Of a stretch of DNA of 64,000 bases, positions 48,349-59,674 are shown piece after piece; positions within the stretch are counted from its first letter, which is position 1; each line of letters begins with the position of its first letter. The position numbers and the translations under genes were made by a program. The stretch is from contig CM038470.1 of the NCBI GenBank assembly GCA_021464415.1, positions 30,561,774-30,625,773 of the forward strand. Direction: 5' to 3'. The notes beneath the pieces are model-generated. The model was not told where the DNA came from. It ran no database searches and saw only the letters and a program-made list of their open reading frames with translations. Origin of the DNA: Lonicera japonica. Its lineage: Eukaryota > Streptophyta > Magnoliopsida > Dipsacales > Caprifoliaceae.

Positions 48349-50674
48349 CGGGTACGTGTAAGAATCTTTTGATTTACTTCTCGGGTACGTGAGTGTTCTC
48401 GTCACTCGATATACTTCAGGGGCGTACTTGGCCAAGGAGAGTGGAAGTAAATGTTTTCGATTTATGTTGGCCCAAGCAAGCCAACTCCCTACTCACTTAT
48501 AATACTTCTGAGAGTTTGGGGTAATTTCACACTCGTAGAACCAATGCATGATTTGTGATGTGCGTGCAAACAAGAGTTTTCAAAAGGTTTAATTGCAAAT
48601 ATCTTATCTTCGAGGTGTATTTTTGAAAACACCATTTTTATTTGAAAAAAATTTCTTTACAATCAAATATAACAGAAAGGAGAAATCCTAAACATATGTC
48701 TATGTCAATGAATGGACTCTACTGCGCCTCTAGGTCAAGTCAACAATAAAATCCAGGCACCACGTTAGAGGGGATTAAAAGCCAAGTAGGGAAAGCAGTA
48801 AAAGCATGCATTTCAACATATTACAAACAAAAGTCCACATATAAGAGCCTAGTTCTCTTGTAGTCCCCAGCAGAGTCGCCACTGTGAGAATCCGCAAATG
48901 CAATCCTCGAGTCTCAATCCCTCTAGTTTGGGAGTCTAAAACATTGGACAGGATTCCGTTGTTCCATTTGCTTATATGTGTTGATAATTCATATCGGGTG
49001 TCCCTCTATCCTATTTTTAAATGCAAGAGGGCTCGTTCAGAGTCGCCAGTACGTTTTACGAGAAAACGAACAAAATAGTTGTGTAAGAGGAAAGGCTACA
49101 GATAAGCCTTTTTTACATGTTTATCTACGAAACCAGGATTCTATAGGGTTCGGGAACTATATTACGGTTTGGGAAGGTGTTAAGCACCCATTCCGCCCTT
49201 TCGATCTCTAGTGGTCTTATATGTTTATTCTATGTTGGAAAACTTGGATGCTTTTATTGATATTCTACTGCTTTCTGGAAATAACTCATGAAAACCTAAT
49301 TTTTAAGAAAAAACAGGAAAAATGATGAAAGCCTTGTATTCCGTGATTCGATGTTTTGGTTTTGTCAAAATCTGATTACTAGTGACAAAAGTTTATCTTA
49401 TCTATTTTGAAATGAGAGTGATTCGGTATTGTTTTCTCAGATAATAATATCAATTATCTCGTTAGGTTAATTTTTAAAAAAGATCGGATCTTATCGGAAT
49501 TGATTTGAGATGGAATTGAACTCTTGAGGAGAGTGTATCAGACAAATTACAGTCTATATGGAAGACAAAATATATCTGAATTTAATTCTTAAGTAAGCTT
49601 TTTTAGTCCGGGTTTTCAAAACTTGGTTTTAGCCGGATGATAAATGTTCTTACTTCTTCTGATTTTACAAATGATTTTATTAGAATTTTTTTATTTGAAA
49701 ACGATAGAACATCAGTAACTTGACAATAAGTTTATCCAACTAGAAAGTGGATAGAACAACAGATAAAAAGAGTCTACAAATAATAAACTGAATTAAAATT
49801 AGAATGAGGATAGTGGAAGTAAATGCTTTCTGTTTACGTTGGCCCAAGCAAGCCAACTCCCTACTGACTTATAGTACTTCCGAAAATAACAAGTATGTAT
49901 ATATAGTAAACTTAAATAAGAATCTAAACAAGTCTATAATTACTAAATAAAGTACAATAAAACTAATATGCAGATATATTATTTGATTACTAGAAGAAAC
50001 TTTAGTTACCTTCCCGACGATATATATAAGAATAAGAGAGAAAAAATATAATACGGCAGAGAAGACCTTCGGCGAATATTAGATTTTCTCTTAAAAATAT
50101 TTCCAGCAGTCTGACTCTAGAAGGTGGCACTCCGGGTGCCAAAATTAGATCCGAGACTCTTGCGGAAATAAATGTTATCACAGATGCTTCCAGAGAAGGC
50201 TTAAAGATTAGAAAATATCAAAGAGAATAAGGAATTTTAGTATAGAAATCATGTCGAGAAGTTGCCGTCCAAAACCCATGAGGGTGTTGCCTTATTTATA
50301 GTGCTCGAGAGGGTTTGTCGCGCGACATTTTCTAACTTTATCTGTTTGTCGCGCGACGTATCTGTTTGTCGTGCGACATATCTGTTTCAGTGTACATGTT
50401 TGTCGCGTGACATATCTATTTGTCGCGCGACAAACGGTTGAAGTGATGGGTTCTGACACTATGATGTGTCAAAAAGTGGTTGGTCGGTGTTTAGTGGGTT
50501 TGTTGTGCGACAAATTGGGGTTGTCGTGCAACAAACGCATCTAACAGGCCTGTTTGTCCTGCTACAAAATCCCCCGAAACATTCTCTAGTATGTGGGTGA
50601 GTTTTGGACTCGATGTGTACTTTCTACGAGTTTTCTTTTAGGGTTTTGCGGGGGTCACGAATTAGGGTGTTTAC
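48349..50674 (-). mobile_element. Tat/Ogre-like LTR with PBS and leader attached
   Basis: On the minus strand, an LTR runs from TGTAAACACC (50674) to GGATTCTCACA (48885), with a TATA box (CACTATAAATAAGG, near 50300). An intact PBS TGGCGACTCTGCTGGGGA and leader follow down to 48349, where the leader is cut. The other side of the LTR (50675 on) is also element-like: the minus strand reads GAGTCGAGAGGGTC just before the LTR, a possible polypurine tract. Many TGTCGCGCGACA palindromic motifs lie at 50310-50530. Confidence 0.82.
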
Positions 50675-50789
50675 AGACCCTCTCGACTCAAGCTCCTTGC
50701 TTGCAAGGAATTAAGGCGACTGGAAGATACTTCGATTTGTGGCTCCCGCAAGAACCCTAAGAGAGTGAATGTATGCAGAAGTGTTTGTG

Positions 50790-51765
50790 AGTGCCTCCGG
50801 AGAGGGCTTGTGCTTGTAAAAAGGACTTACACTGCCTCTAAAGAGGGCTTTTGTTACCTCGTTGCCTGTCTAGATGGCTTGATTTGCTCCACTTTGCCTC
50901 AAATGGAAGGACTACCATTGTTCTACTCGCCTCAGATGGGAGGACTACCCTTGCACCACTGCCTCTCTGGGAGGGCTTGCTCTTTTTGCCTCAGATAGGA
51001 GGACTACCCTTACTTCACTGCCTCTCTGGGAGGGTTTGTAAAAAAAGTTTTAACATTGCCTCCGGGGAGGACTTCGTGATTGATGTTTGCCTGTAGAAAG
51101 GGTTTATGTGAATGGATTGCCTCCGGAGAGGGCTTGTGCCTTGTGATTGGATTGCCTCCGAAAAGGGCTTATGTGAATGGATTATCTCCGGAGAGGGATT
51201 TCGCCTACAAAGGGCTTAGTGATTGGTTTGCCTCCGCATGGGGCTTATCTGAATGGATTGCCTCCGAAGAGGGCTTGTGCCTGTAGAAAGGACTTGTGAG
51301 TGATGTTTTTCCTGTAGAAAGGGCTTATATGAATGGATTGCCTCCGGAGAGGGCTTTCGCCTAAAAAGGGCTTAGTGATTGGTTTGCCTCCGCAGAGGGC
51401 TTATGTGAATGGTTTGCCTCCGGAGAGGGCTTTTGCCTAAAAAGGGCTTAGTGATTGGTTTGCCTCCGCAGAGGGCTTATGTGAATTGATTGCCTCCGGA
51501 GATGGCTTGTGCCTGTAGAAAGGACTTGTGAGTGATGTTTTGCCTGTAGAAAAGGCTTATGTGAATGGATTGCCTCTGGAGAGGGCTTTCGCCTAAAAAG
51601 GGCTTAGTGATTGGTTTGCCTTCGCAAAGGGGTTATGTGAATGGTTTCCCTCCGGAGAGGGCTTGTGCCTGTAGAAAGGACTTTGTGAGTGATATTTTGC
51701 CTGTAGAAAGGGCTTATGTGAATGGATTGCCTCCGCAGAGGGCTTATGGTTCTCTGTAGTAGCAT
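50790..51765. repeat. Degenerate minisatellite, units of about 30-40 bp
   Basis: TGCCTCCGGAGAGGGCTT and GCCTGTAGAAAGG blocks recur more than twenty times with GTGAATGGATT and TAGTGATTGGTT spacers, some in longer higher-order repeats (for example 51330-51480 with 51410-51560). Tandem arrays in the 3' untranslated region are known for Ogre elements, and this array adjoins the LTR on that side. Confidence 0.8.
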
Positions 51766-53025
51766 TTGATGAGAAGCTAAAGAGAGAGTTCTTTGAGGAA
51801 AAAAGAGCTCATTTGGGAGTTTATATACCCATTCTAAAAGTTTTGCTTTCTCTGAGAAATTTTGAAAACTTGTTTTGTAAGTCATTTTATTCTGAAAGAG
51901 GAGTTTTCACGATGGATTTCTCAATTCTTGTACTTCGTGCGTAGCAATGATTCAACCGTTTACTTGTTTCTAAGTAGTTTTTGTTTTATCAAGCAGAGAA
52001 GAAAATTTATTTTGAAGGAGTCTCTAATCTCTTTGACATTCATTGGTTATCTTGAGGCATTTTCGTAGGCCTACATCGTTTTTTGTTTTTCGATGTCCTT
52101 ATTTCTCCCTCGTTCGGGAAATCTTTTCTTGCCTTTTCTGTTTTTGGCCAGGAGCTTCTTTTTTCGTTTGGCGTGATCAAGAGCCTTACTCACCCAAGAC
52201 GAAGCCTTGAGCAGGTTGGCCTAGCTGTCACTCTTAGTGTGGCTCTCCCTGCCACTCTACATTTCTATTTCTCTCGCTCGCTCTGGGAACTCATGCGGGA
52301 TTTTTCTCTTTTCTACTCTTTCAATTTTTTCTTTTCCCATCTTATCTGATATTTTCTAATTCTCATTGTTAGCTTTCAACCCTCTAGAGATCAGAGATTT
52401 CTTTGTAGACTGTTTTGCTCTCGCGATTTTTTGAAGAAACGACTTAGAATTCTGCATTCGATATCATCGTGCGAGTGTGTGCTTTTTTTTGCACAAAAGT
52501 CAAGAAAAACCACCTTGAAATTCCCCTACCGAAAAATACCAAGATTGAGATATGTTTGGTCATGCGACAGTTTAATGGAGTAGGTTTTGTCCCAAGAATG
52601 GGTTCTTTTCTTCTCATTCTTATTCTTTCTCTAGCTTCTCATTTATCAAGTTTTCCCGTATCTGGATGCTCAGGGTGTTCTTCGATGCAATTCCCATGCC
52701 AATGATAAGGATAATAGGTTAGACCGTGACCGCGGTGTGGTCTACCAAGATGTGGTATGCGTTAGAACTGTGCATGCTTATGTTTGGTGATCTATCGAAA
52801 GATAATGTATATTATGCATGTATTAGTGAAGTGGTATTTTGAGCATGTTCGATAACTTGGTATGTAAAAGTATTGCTTGTAGGCTACGGATATTTTCCAT
52901 GCTGTTTTGTTGATCCTGATTCGTAGTTTCCTGCATGTTTAAAAACAAACGTTCATTAATTCTCATAATCATCTCAGCAGTAATATCCGATTTTCGGAAC
53001 TTACATACTTTTACCTTTCAAATCT
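51766..53025. other. Probable Tat/Ogre-like non-coding region, no gene recognised
   Basis: Sequence between two minisatellites. Frames are short and unrecognised. By position it belongs to the 3' part of the minus-strand element, but I have no second copy for support. Confidence 0.35.
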
Positions 53026-53735
53026 TAAAAACTCTCATGAAGTATGCACTTAAGTTAATACATAATTTACTCAAAAGATCCTATAACTCTCATAACTACC
53101 CAAAGTACCCTCAGGTTTTGAAAACTACATAATATTTCCATGTAGGCCCATAACTCTCGTAATTATCCCAAAGTACCCTCAGGTTTTAAAAATTACATAA
53201 TTTTACCCTCTTATTATATAACTCACATAATTACACAAAAGTACCCTCAGGTTTTGAAAATTATATAATTTTACCTTCTTATTATATAACTCGCCTAACT
53301 ACATAAAAAGTACCCTCAGTTTAGGTAAAAATCACCCTCTTATTCTCGTAGTTTACCCTCAGATAATTTACATATAAAATACCCTCACCTTTTTATCTTA
53401 TTTCTTATAAAAATGCCCTCGGGTTTTATTTTTTCACACAAAATTACCCTCTTATATACTTACACAAAAATACCCTCACGTTTTGAAAGTTACATACTTT
53501 TACCCTTTTATTATATAACTTGCATAATTACACTGAAGTACCCTTAGGTTTATAAATGAAAATATCCTCTTATCTATATATCTCATATTTACACAAACAT
53601 ACGCCTGGGTTTCATTGATCACATAAAAATACTCTTTTATCTACATACCTCGCATACATATATATATATATATATATATATAAATTACCCTCAGGTTTCT
53701 CACACATATTTACATAAAAGTACCCTCGGGTGCAA
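53026..53735. repeat. Degenerate 68-bp tandem repeat
   Basis: AAAGTACCCTCAGGTTTT recurs at about 53102, 53170, 53238 and 53307 (68-69 bp period), with ATAACTC..CATAATTACA and TTTTACCCTCTTATTATA between. Later units are more diverged, and a (TA)n run sits at 53657-53683. Confidence 0.85.
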
Positions 53736-54550
53736 TACGGACTAAAGAATGCGTGGTTAAACATGCTGGTGTAAAATAGGCCTATAATGACATAATAAAA
53801 GTGACCGTCAGGCCCTTGCAAAAGTGAAAAGAACTAGGTGAGTAGTGAAAAAAGTGGTTTCTTTGGCAGTAATGAACCCGTCTGTTGGACAAATGTATTT
53901 GTAGCAAGGCTTGTTATATGACAAACGATGAGTACAAGTGCACGATTTATCCGATAAATACACCTCTATTCCTTCATTCATCCCCATACTTACTATTTTA
54001 TCTCTGTAGAAACATAGTCCTCTTACTGTACAAATGTTGACTTTTCTTCTATCAAAGCTCGAGATGCCCTGGTACCCTCGGAACGCAAGCATGTCACTTC
54101 ACATTCTTCTCTATCTGTGGAGTGTATGTAGCATGGACGGCTTACTCGGTAATTCAACTATGCACGGTTTAGCTTTTCTTAGCCCCTCCGGGCTGACATC
54201 ATTAGTTCAATCTGGCAATTGGTGGTGGAAGATCTGGCTGTTGTCCCTTATCTAATGTAATGGTTTCAATTCATGGGCTCAGAGCCCTTTGAGCATGAAT
54301 GAAGCCCAAGTCGCACTGGTGGCTGAGGATACGATGTGGCTTCTTTTCGGGGCTAAAATGGGGTGTTTAGATAGCAAATGTACTGACTGTTTGGTGTTCT
54401 GAACCACTTCTTATGAAGTTTGAAAAACTGCTCTTTTTATGAAACAAAAAAGGTTTTATAATAATTAAACCGGGCCTGAAGTAACTTCTCAGGTTGCCTA
54501 CGTTCCCCGTGGTATTTCCTTCATAAACAAAAGTGAGTTGGGACTCAGGT

Positions 54551-57145
54551 TTACGTAGTTCTGGATTATACATGCTATTGCTTTAATAATAATATTTCTT
54601 GAATGTAGCGTCTGACCATCTATATCTGCGACTATTATGGATCCCCTTGTGTTGATTTCTTTAACGATGTACGGCCCAGTTCTGAACTTTCCTCTTCGAT
54701 CTCTTGTCGGCTTCTCTAACCTTTCTCAAAAATACATTGTTCTCACAAATACCCCGAGTCTTCACTTTTCAATTTTAAAGGCCCCATGATGACGATACAC
54801 GGCCTTTCACCGTTTCTCATTTAGCGATGCTAACTCATTATAGTGGGTTGTTGGCCATATTTGGTCTGCCTGGTGCAGAGATTGTTCCTTCTTCGATTAG
54901 ATCTTGGATGCGGTGTCGGAGGGCTAAACATCTATCTGTGTCATGGCCCACAGCTTGGTGGTATAAACAGTTCTCGTTCATCCTCCAAGAAGAAGGGATG
55001 GGATTTGGTGGAGGACGAGAGTTGAGTGGGGTAACCAGGCTCGCATTCCGTAGCAGTTCAAGACTTTTGGTCAGGGTTGTGGGGAGGTTGCTGAATTTTC
55101 TAGTTTTTTTAGGTTGATATGTATTGAATGCTTCGGCTTGTATAGGCCAGCTCAACTGGGGTTGTTGCTGCTGAAAGGGACTTTGCTGGTACGGATAAGA
55201 GCCTAACTGGTTTACAACAGGGGTGGCCGTGCTCTTTTTGGTATACGAGGCTTTCCTCGTTTTAGTTTCTGCCTTCCTGGCCAACTCTTTTTCTACTTAG
55301 GATCCCATGCTTAAAAGTGCTCGAAAATGTGGGAACACGTGCTTTCCCATATAAGTCAATACAGCTGGAGTGAAGTTTTTCTGAATTATCTCTAACTGCT
55401 CCTCTTCGTCTGGTCGTTTACGTAGTTCTGGATTATACCTGCTATTGCTTTAATAATAATATTTCTTGAATGTAGCGTCTAACCATCTATATCTGCGACT
55501 ATTACGGCTCCCCTTGTGTTGATTTCTTTAACGATGTACGGCCCAGTTCTGAACTTTCCTCTTGGATCTCTTGTCGACTTCTCTAACCTTTCTCAAAACT
55601 ACATTGTTCTCACAAATACCCCGAGTCTTCACTTTTCAATTTTAAAGGCCCCATGAAGACGATACACGGCCTTCCACCGTTTCTCATTTAGCGATGCTAA
55701 CTCACTATAGTGGGTTGTTGGCCATATTTGGTCTGCCTGGTGCGGGGATTGTTCTTTCTTCGATTAGATCTTAGATGCGGTGTCGGAGGGCTAAACATCT
55801 ATCTATGTCATGGCCCACAGCTTGGTGGTATAAATAGTTCTCGTTCATCCTCCAAGAAGAAGGGATGGGATTTGGTGGATGAGAGAGTTGAGTGGGGTAA
55901 CCAGGCCCGCATTCTGTAACAGTTCAAGACTTTTGGTCAGGGTTGTGGGGAGGTTGCTGAATTTCCTAGTTTTTTTAGGTTGATATGTATTGAATGCTTC
56001 GGCTTGTATAGGCCAACTCAACTGGGGTTGTTACTGCTGAAAGGGACTTTGCTGGTACGGATAAGAGCTTAGCTGGTTTACAACAGGGGTGGCCGTGCTT
56101 TTTTTGGTATACGAGGCTTTCCTCGTTTTAGTTTCTGCCTTCCTGGCCAACTCTTTTTCTACTTAGGATCCCATGCTTAAAAGTGCTCGAAAATGTGGGA
56201 ACACGTGCTTTCCCATATAAGTCAATACAGCTGGAGTGAAGTTTTTCTGAATTATCTCCAACTGCTCCTCTTCGTTTGGTCGTTTATGTAGTTCTGGATT
56301 ATACATGCTATTGCTTTAATAATAATATTTCTTGAATATAGCGTCTGACCATCTATATTTACGACTATTACGGCTCCCCTTGTGTTGATTTCTTTAACGA
56401 TGTACGGCCCAGTTCTGAACTTTCCTCTTGGATCTCTTGTCGACTTCTCTAACCTTTCTCAAAACTACATTGTTCTCACAAATACCTCGAGTCTTCACTT
56501 TTCAATTTTAAAGGTCTCATGATGACGATACACGGCCTTCCACCGTTTCTCATTTAGCGATGCTAACTCACTATAGTGGGTTGTTGGCCATATTTGGTCC
56601 GCCTGGTGCAGGGATTGTTCTTTCTTCGATTAGATCTTGGATGCAGTGTCGGAGAGCTAAACATCTATCTATGTCATGGCCCACAGCTTGGTGGTATAAA
56701 CAGTTCTCGTTCATCCTCCAAGAAGAAGGGATGGGATTTGGTGGAGGACAAGGGCTGAGTGGGGTAACCAGGCCTGCATTCCGTAGCAGTTCAAGACTTT
56801 TGGTCAGGGTTGTGGGGAGGTTGCTGAATTTTCTATTTTTTTTTAGTTTGATATGTATTGAATGCTTCGGCTTGTATAGGCCAACTCAACTGGGGTTGTT
56901 GCTGTTGAAAGGGACTTTGCTGGTACGAATAAGAGCTTAGCTGGTTTACAACAGGGGTGGCCGTGCTCTTTTTGGTATACGAGGCTTTCCTCGTTTCAAT
57001 TTCTACATTCCTGACCAACTCTTTTTCTACTTAGGATCCTATGCTTAAAAGTACTCAAAAATGTGAGAACACGTGCTTTCCCATACAAGTTAATACAGCT
57101 GGAGTGATATTTTTCTGAATTATCTCCAACTGCTCCTCTTTGTCT
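54551..57145 (-). repeat. Tandem triplication of an ~866-bp gag/integrase-end fusion
   Basis: Units start at 54551, 55418 and 56284 (TACGTAGTTCTGGATTATA, periods 867 and 866). Each minus-strand unit reads gag middle/end (YHQAVGHDTDRCLALRHRIQ, a Tat/Ogre gag motif), a stop, and then RGKFRTGPYIVKEINTRG, the GPY end of integrase. The whole protease-RT-RNase H-integrase core is missing from every unit. Units are nearly identical; the middle one has small deletions (GGTGGATGAG near 55876). Confidence 0.92.
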
Positions 57146-57446
57146 GGTTGTTTAGACATCTGGGATGCTATTTCTCTCCAACGGGTAACAAAATCACTGA
57201 AGCTTTCTTTCTCACCCTGTTTGGCCATCTCTAAGTGTTTACGTGTGACTTCTAACTCTTCATTGGACCCGTATTTAGCCATGAATTCTTTGACGATATC
57301 CCTCCAAGTTTTTGTGCGGTGCCTCTCTAAATCAAAAAACCATCTTAGGGCTGCCCCCATGAGAGTCATATGAAATGCTTGTGCCAACTCAGGTTCTCCA
57401 CAGCCAGATGCTTGCATGGATCAGATATATGATTGCAGATGTGCAC
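56560..57446 (-). pseudogene. Tat/Ogre-like gag remnant
   Basis: On the minus strand the frame reads HLQSYI-stop-SMQASGCGEPEL then AQAFHMTLMGAALRWFFDLE, RHRTKTWRDIVKEFMAKYGS and REIASQMSKQPDKEEQLEII. This is a retrotransposon gag (capsid) domain in which the W/F-rich helices are clear. After a stop near 57055 the C-terminal part (QQPQLSWPIQAEAFNTYQ, then YHQAVGHD) continues in the first tandem unit. Its N-terminal part is cut by the chromovirus LTR at 57447. Confidence 0.85.
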
Positions 57447-57729
57447 TGATGCGTAGAATTTGAGAAAGAAGAAGAAGAAGTTTAGAGAAAAGATTTGGTT
57501 TTCTAACTGCCCCTTTTCTTATAGATATTCTTGACTATATATAATAGTCTTACAATACTGAGAACTAGAAAAATATAACTGCCACACTAAAGCACACACT
57601 ACCCCACTAAAGCTAAATATCAGCACTTCATGGGCTTATTGAACATAGCAACAAACTTGCTAAACTAAACTAAATTAAATCCATCACATCTCCACCTTCA
57701 GCTATTGCAATGAGTATTGGCACGTATCA
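57447..57729 (-). repeat. 3' LTR of the nested chromovirus
   Basis: Begins TGATACGTGCC (57729) after the polypurine tract and ends CTACGCATCA (57447), with inverted ends TGATACGT / ACGCATCA. It contains TATATATAATAG and a CTTCTTCTTCTTC tract. Confidence 0.75.
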
Positions 57730-57740
57730 TTCCTCCCCAC

Positions 57741-59561
57741 CTAAGGAACCTTGTCCGCAAGGATAAAATCAGGATATGACTTGGCAAAGCGCCACTCATT
57801 TTCCCAGGTTGCGTCTTCTACTGGTGCTCCTTTCCACTTAACTAGGATTTCTGACTTTGGACGATACGTACCTTTTTGAATGACACGACGATCAAGGATA
57901 GCTTCGGGTTGAGGAATAATGGTAGAATCATCTGTAACTGGTGGGAGATGAGTAGAGGTCGGAGTGACTGGTCCCAAATGCTTTCGTAACAAACTAACAT
58001 AGAACACGTTGTGAATTTGAGACCCGGAAGGAAGAGCTAATCGATATGCCACCGCACCCACCTTTTCAATAATTTGATATGGACCAAAAAACCTGGGGGC
58101 AAGCTTCATTGAACCTCGAAAAGCCACAGAAGTTTGTCGGTATGGCTGAAGCTTTAAATACACAAAGTCTCCAACCACGAAAGAAACCTCACGCCGATTC
58201 TGGTCTGCTTGACATTTCATTCGATTTTGAGCCAATGAAAGATTGTGGCGTAGCTCACGTAAAATAGCGTCGCGGTCACGTAGGTACTCATCAACGGCTT
58301 GGACGCGAGAAGTGCCCGGAACATAGGCTAGCAAGTTTGGGGGTGAAACACCGTAAACGGCCTCGAATGGTGTCATTTTGGTTGAAGAATGAATCGATGT
58401 GTTATAGCTAAACTCAGCCCAGGGAATCCATTCGAGCCATTTTCGCGGCTGGTCACCTGCAAAACACCTCAAATATTGCTCCAAGGTACGATTTACGACC
58501 TCGGTTTGGCCATCGGATTGTGGGTGGTAACTTGAACTCATACAAAGCTTGGTTCCCTGCAACTCGAATAGTGCTCGCCAAAAAGAGCTGATAAACACCT
58601 TGTCTCGATCGCTAACAATTGATGTGGGGATGCCATGGAGACGAACCACATTGGCAACAAATGCCCGGGCGACGATGATTGCAGTAAACGGGTGTTTCAA
58701 GGGTACAAAATGAGCATACTTCATTAATCGATCAACTATTACTATGATTACATTATGGCCATTAGACGGTGGTAATCCCTCAATAAAATCCATCGAGACA
58801 TCGGTCCACATTCGAGCAGGGATTGGCAGCGGTTGAAGTAACCCGGCAGGCTTCATCGAATCAGTTTTGTACCGTTGACAAATATCACATTGTTGTAAAA
58901 AGTCCTTTACCGACCGCCGCATATTAGGCCAAAAAAAACTGTGCTTAATACGCGAGAGAGTTTTATGGAACCCGAAGTGCCCACCTGGGGGTGATGAATG
59001 GCAATCAGCAATTACCATTTGAATTAAAGATGAGGTGGGGCTCAAGTAAACTTTGTCATTTTTGAACCAAACTCCATCTCGTTGGATCAGTTGGTGGTGT
59101 GACTGTGTTTTAATCAAGTTTTCATAAAAGGGATCCTGTTGGACTTCTTTTTTTAGAATCGACCACCAATCTGCATGTGGCATCGAAATGGATAAAAACT
59201 GAAATTCAACTACACGTGATAAAGAATCCGCGGCTTGATTTTCGGGTCCCCTTTTATACTCAATTTCATAATCGTAACCGAGTATCTTTGGAAGCCATCG
59301 AGTTTGCGCTGGGGTAGTGATTCGTTGCTCGAGCAAGTATTTGAGACTTTTTTGATCAGTGCGGACTGTGAATGGTCTCCCGAGCAAATAAGGACGCCAT
59401 TTTCGGATTGATTTAACAATAGCCAACATTTCTTTCTCGTAAGTGGACAATGCCAAGGCCGATCCTTTCAAAGCTTCACTAAAATAAGCTATTGGCCGAT
59501 TGTGCTGGGAAAGGACTGCGCCAATTCCGATTCCACTTGCATCACATTCAATCACAAACAT
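57741..59561 (-). CDS. Chromovirus pol C-terminal part: RNase H, integrase, chromodomain (606 codons open)
   Basis: The frame is open with no stop over 606 codons. RNase H occupies residues 1-115 (ECDASGIGIGAVLSQ, STYEKEMLAIV, DSLSR). The integrase zinc region (about 190-235) has H..H and CDICQRYK. The catalytic core follows with DFIEGLP, SDRD and SYHPQSDGQTEVVNRTLEQY, supplying D-D-E. A GPY module (GPYQIIEKVGAVAYRLALP, about 505-525) precedes a chromodomain (about 555-600, ILVKWKGAPVEDATWENEW) that in this clade targets integration to modified histones. The N-terminal protease and RT are missing, so the first Met is internal, not a real start. The open frame is younger-looking than the other retroelements here. 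The remnant cannot act alone. Confidence 0.93.
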   Translation of the reverse strand: MFVIECDASGIGIGAVLSQHNRPIAYFSEALKGSALALSTYEKEMLAIVKSIRKWRPYLLGRPFTVRTDQKSLKYLLEQRITTPAQTRWLPKILGYDYEIEYKRGPENQAADSLSRVVEFQFLSISMPHADWWSILKKEVQQDPFYENLIKTQSHHQLIQRDGVWFKNDKVYLSPTSSLIQMVIADCHSSPPGGHFGFHKTLSRIKHSFFWPNMRRSVKDFLQQCDICQRYKTDSMKPAGLLQPLPIPARMWTDVSMDFIEGLPPSNGHNVIIVIVDRLMKYAHFVPLKHPFTAIIVARAFVANVVRLHGIPTSIVSDRDKVFISSFWRALFELQGTKLCMSSSYHPQSDGQTEVVNRTLEQYLRCFAGDQPRKWLEWIPWAEFSYNTSIHSSTKMTPFEAVYGVSPPNLLAYVPGTSRVQAVDEYLRDRDAILRELRHNLSLAQNRMKCQADQNRREVSFVVGDFVYLKLQPYRQTSVAFRGSMKLAPRFFGPYQIIEKVGAVAYRLALPSGSQIHNVFYVSLLRKHLGPVTPTSTHLPPVTDDSTIIPQPEAILDRRVIQKGTYRPKSEILVKWKGAPVEDATWENEWRFAKSYPDFILADKVP

Positions 59562-59674
59562 CTCTCACACTTACGAACGGTTTTAACAATTTTATCAAGT
59601 AACAATTTGTTTGCAAAAGAATCAAAATGTCGGTTATAATTGTTACAATTTTATCAAGTAACAATTTTATCAAG
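59562..59674. other. Junction between truncated chromovirus and amylase block C
   Basis: A short AT-rich stretch with TTTTATCAAGTAACAATT repeated three times (59588, 59649, 59666), perhaps filler DNA at a breakpoint. Confidence 0.5.

Larger units (their letters stand above)
57447..59561 (-). mobile_element. Truncated Ty3/gypsy chromovirus nested in the Tat/Ogre gag
   Basis: The 3' portion only: RNase H, integrase, chromodomain, polypurine tract (GTGGGGAGGAA) and a 283-bp LTR (57729 to 57447). The LTR end abuts the Tat/Ogre gag reading frame, so this element inserted into it. The 5' part (LTR, gag, protease, RT) is missing at 59561. Confidence 0.88.

Noticed and set aside
53808..54092. 94-codon minus-strand frame
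   Set aside because: No recognisable domain; lies in the non-coding part of the Tat/Ogre-like region.
54827..55117. Repeated plus-strand frames in the 866-bp units (also 55710, 56560)
   Set aside because: Antisense of the gag/integrase fusion; the minus strand carries the recognisable motifs.
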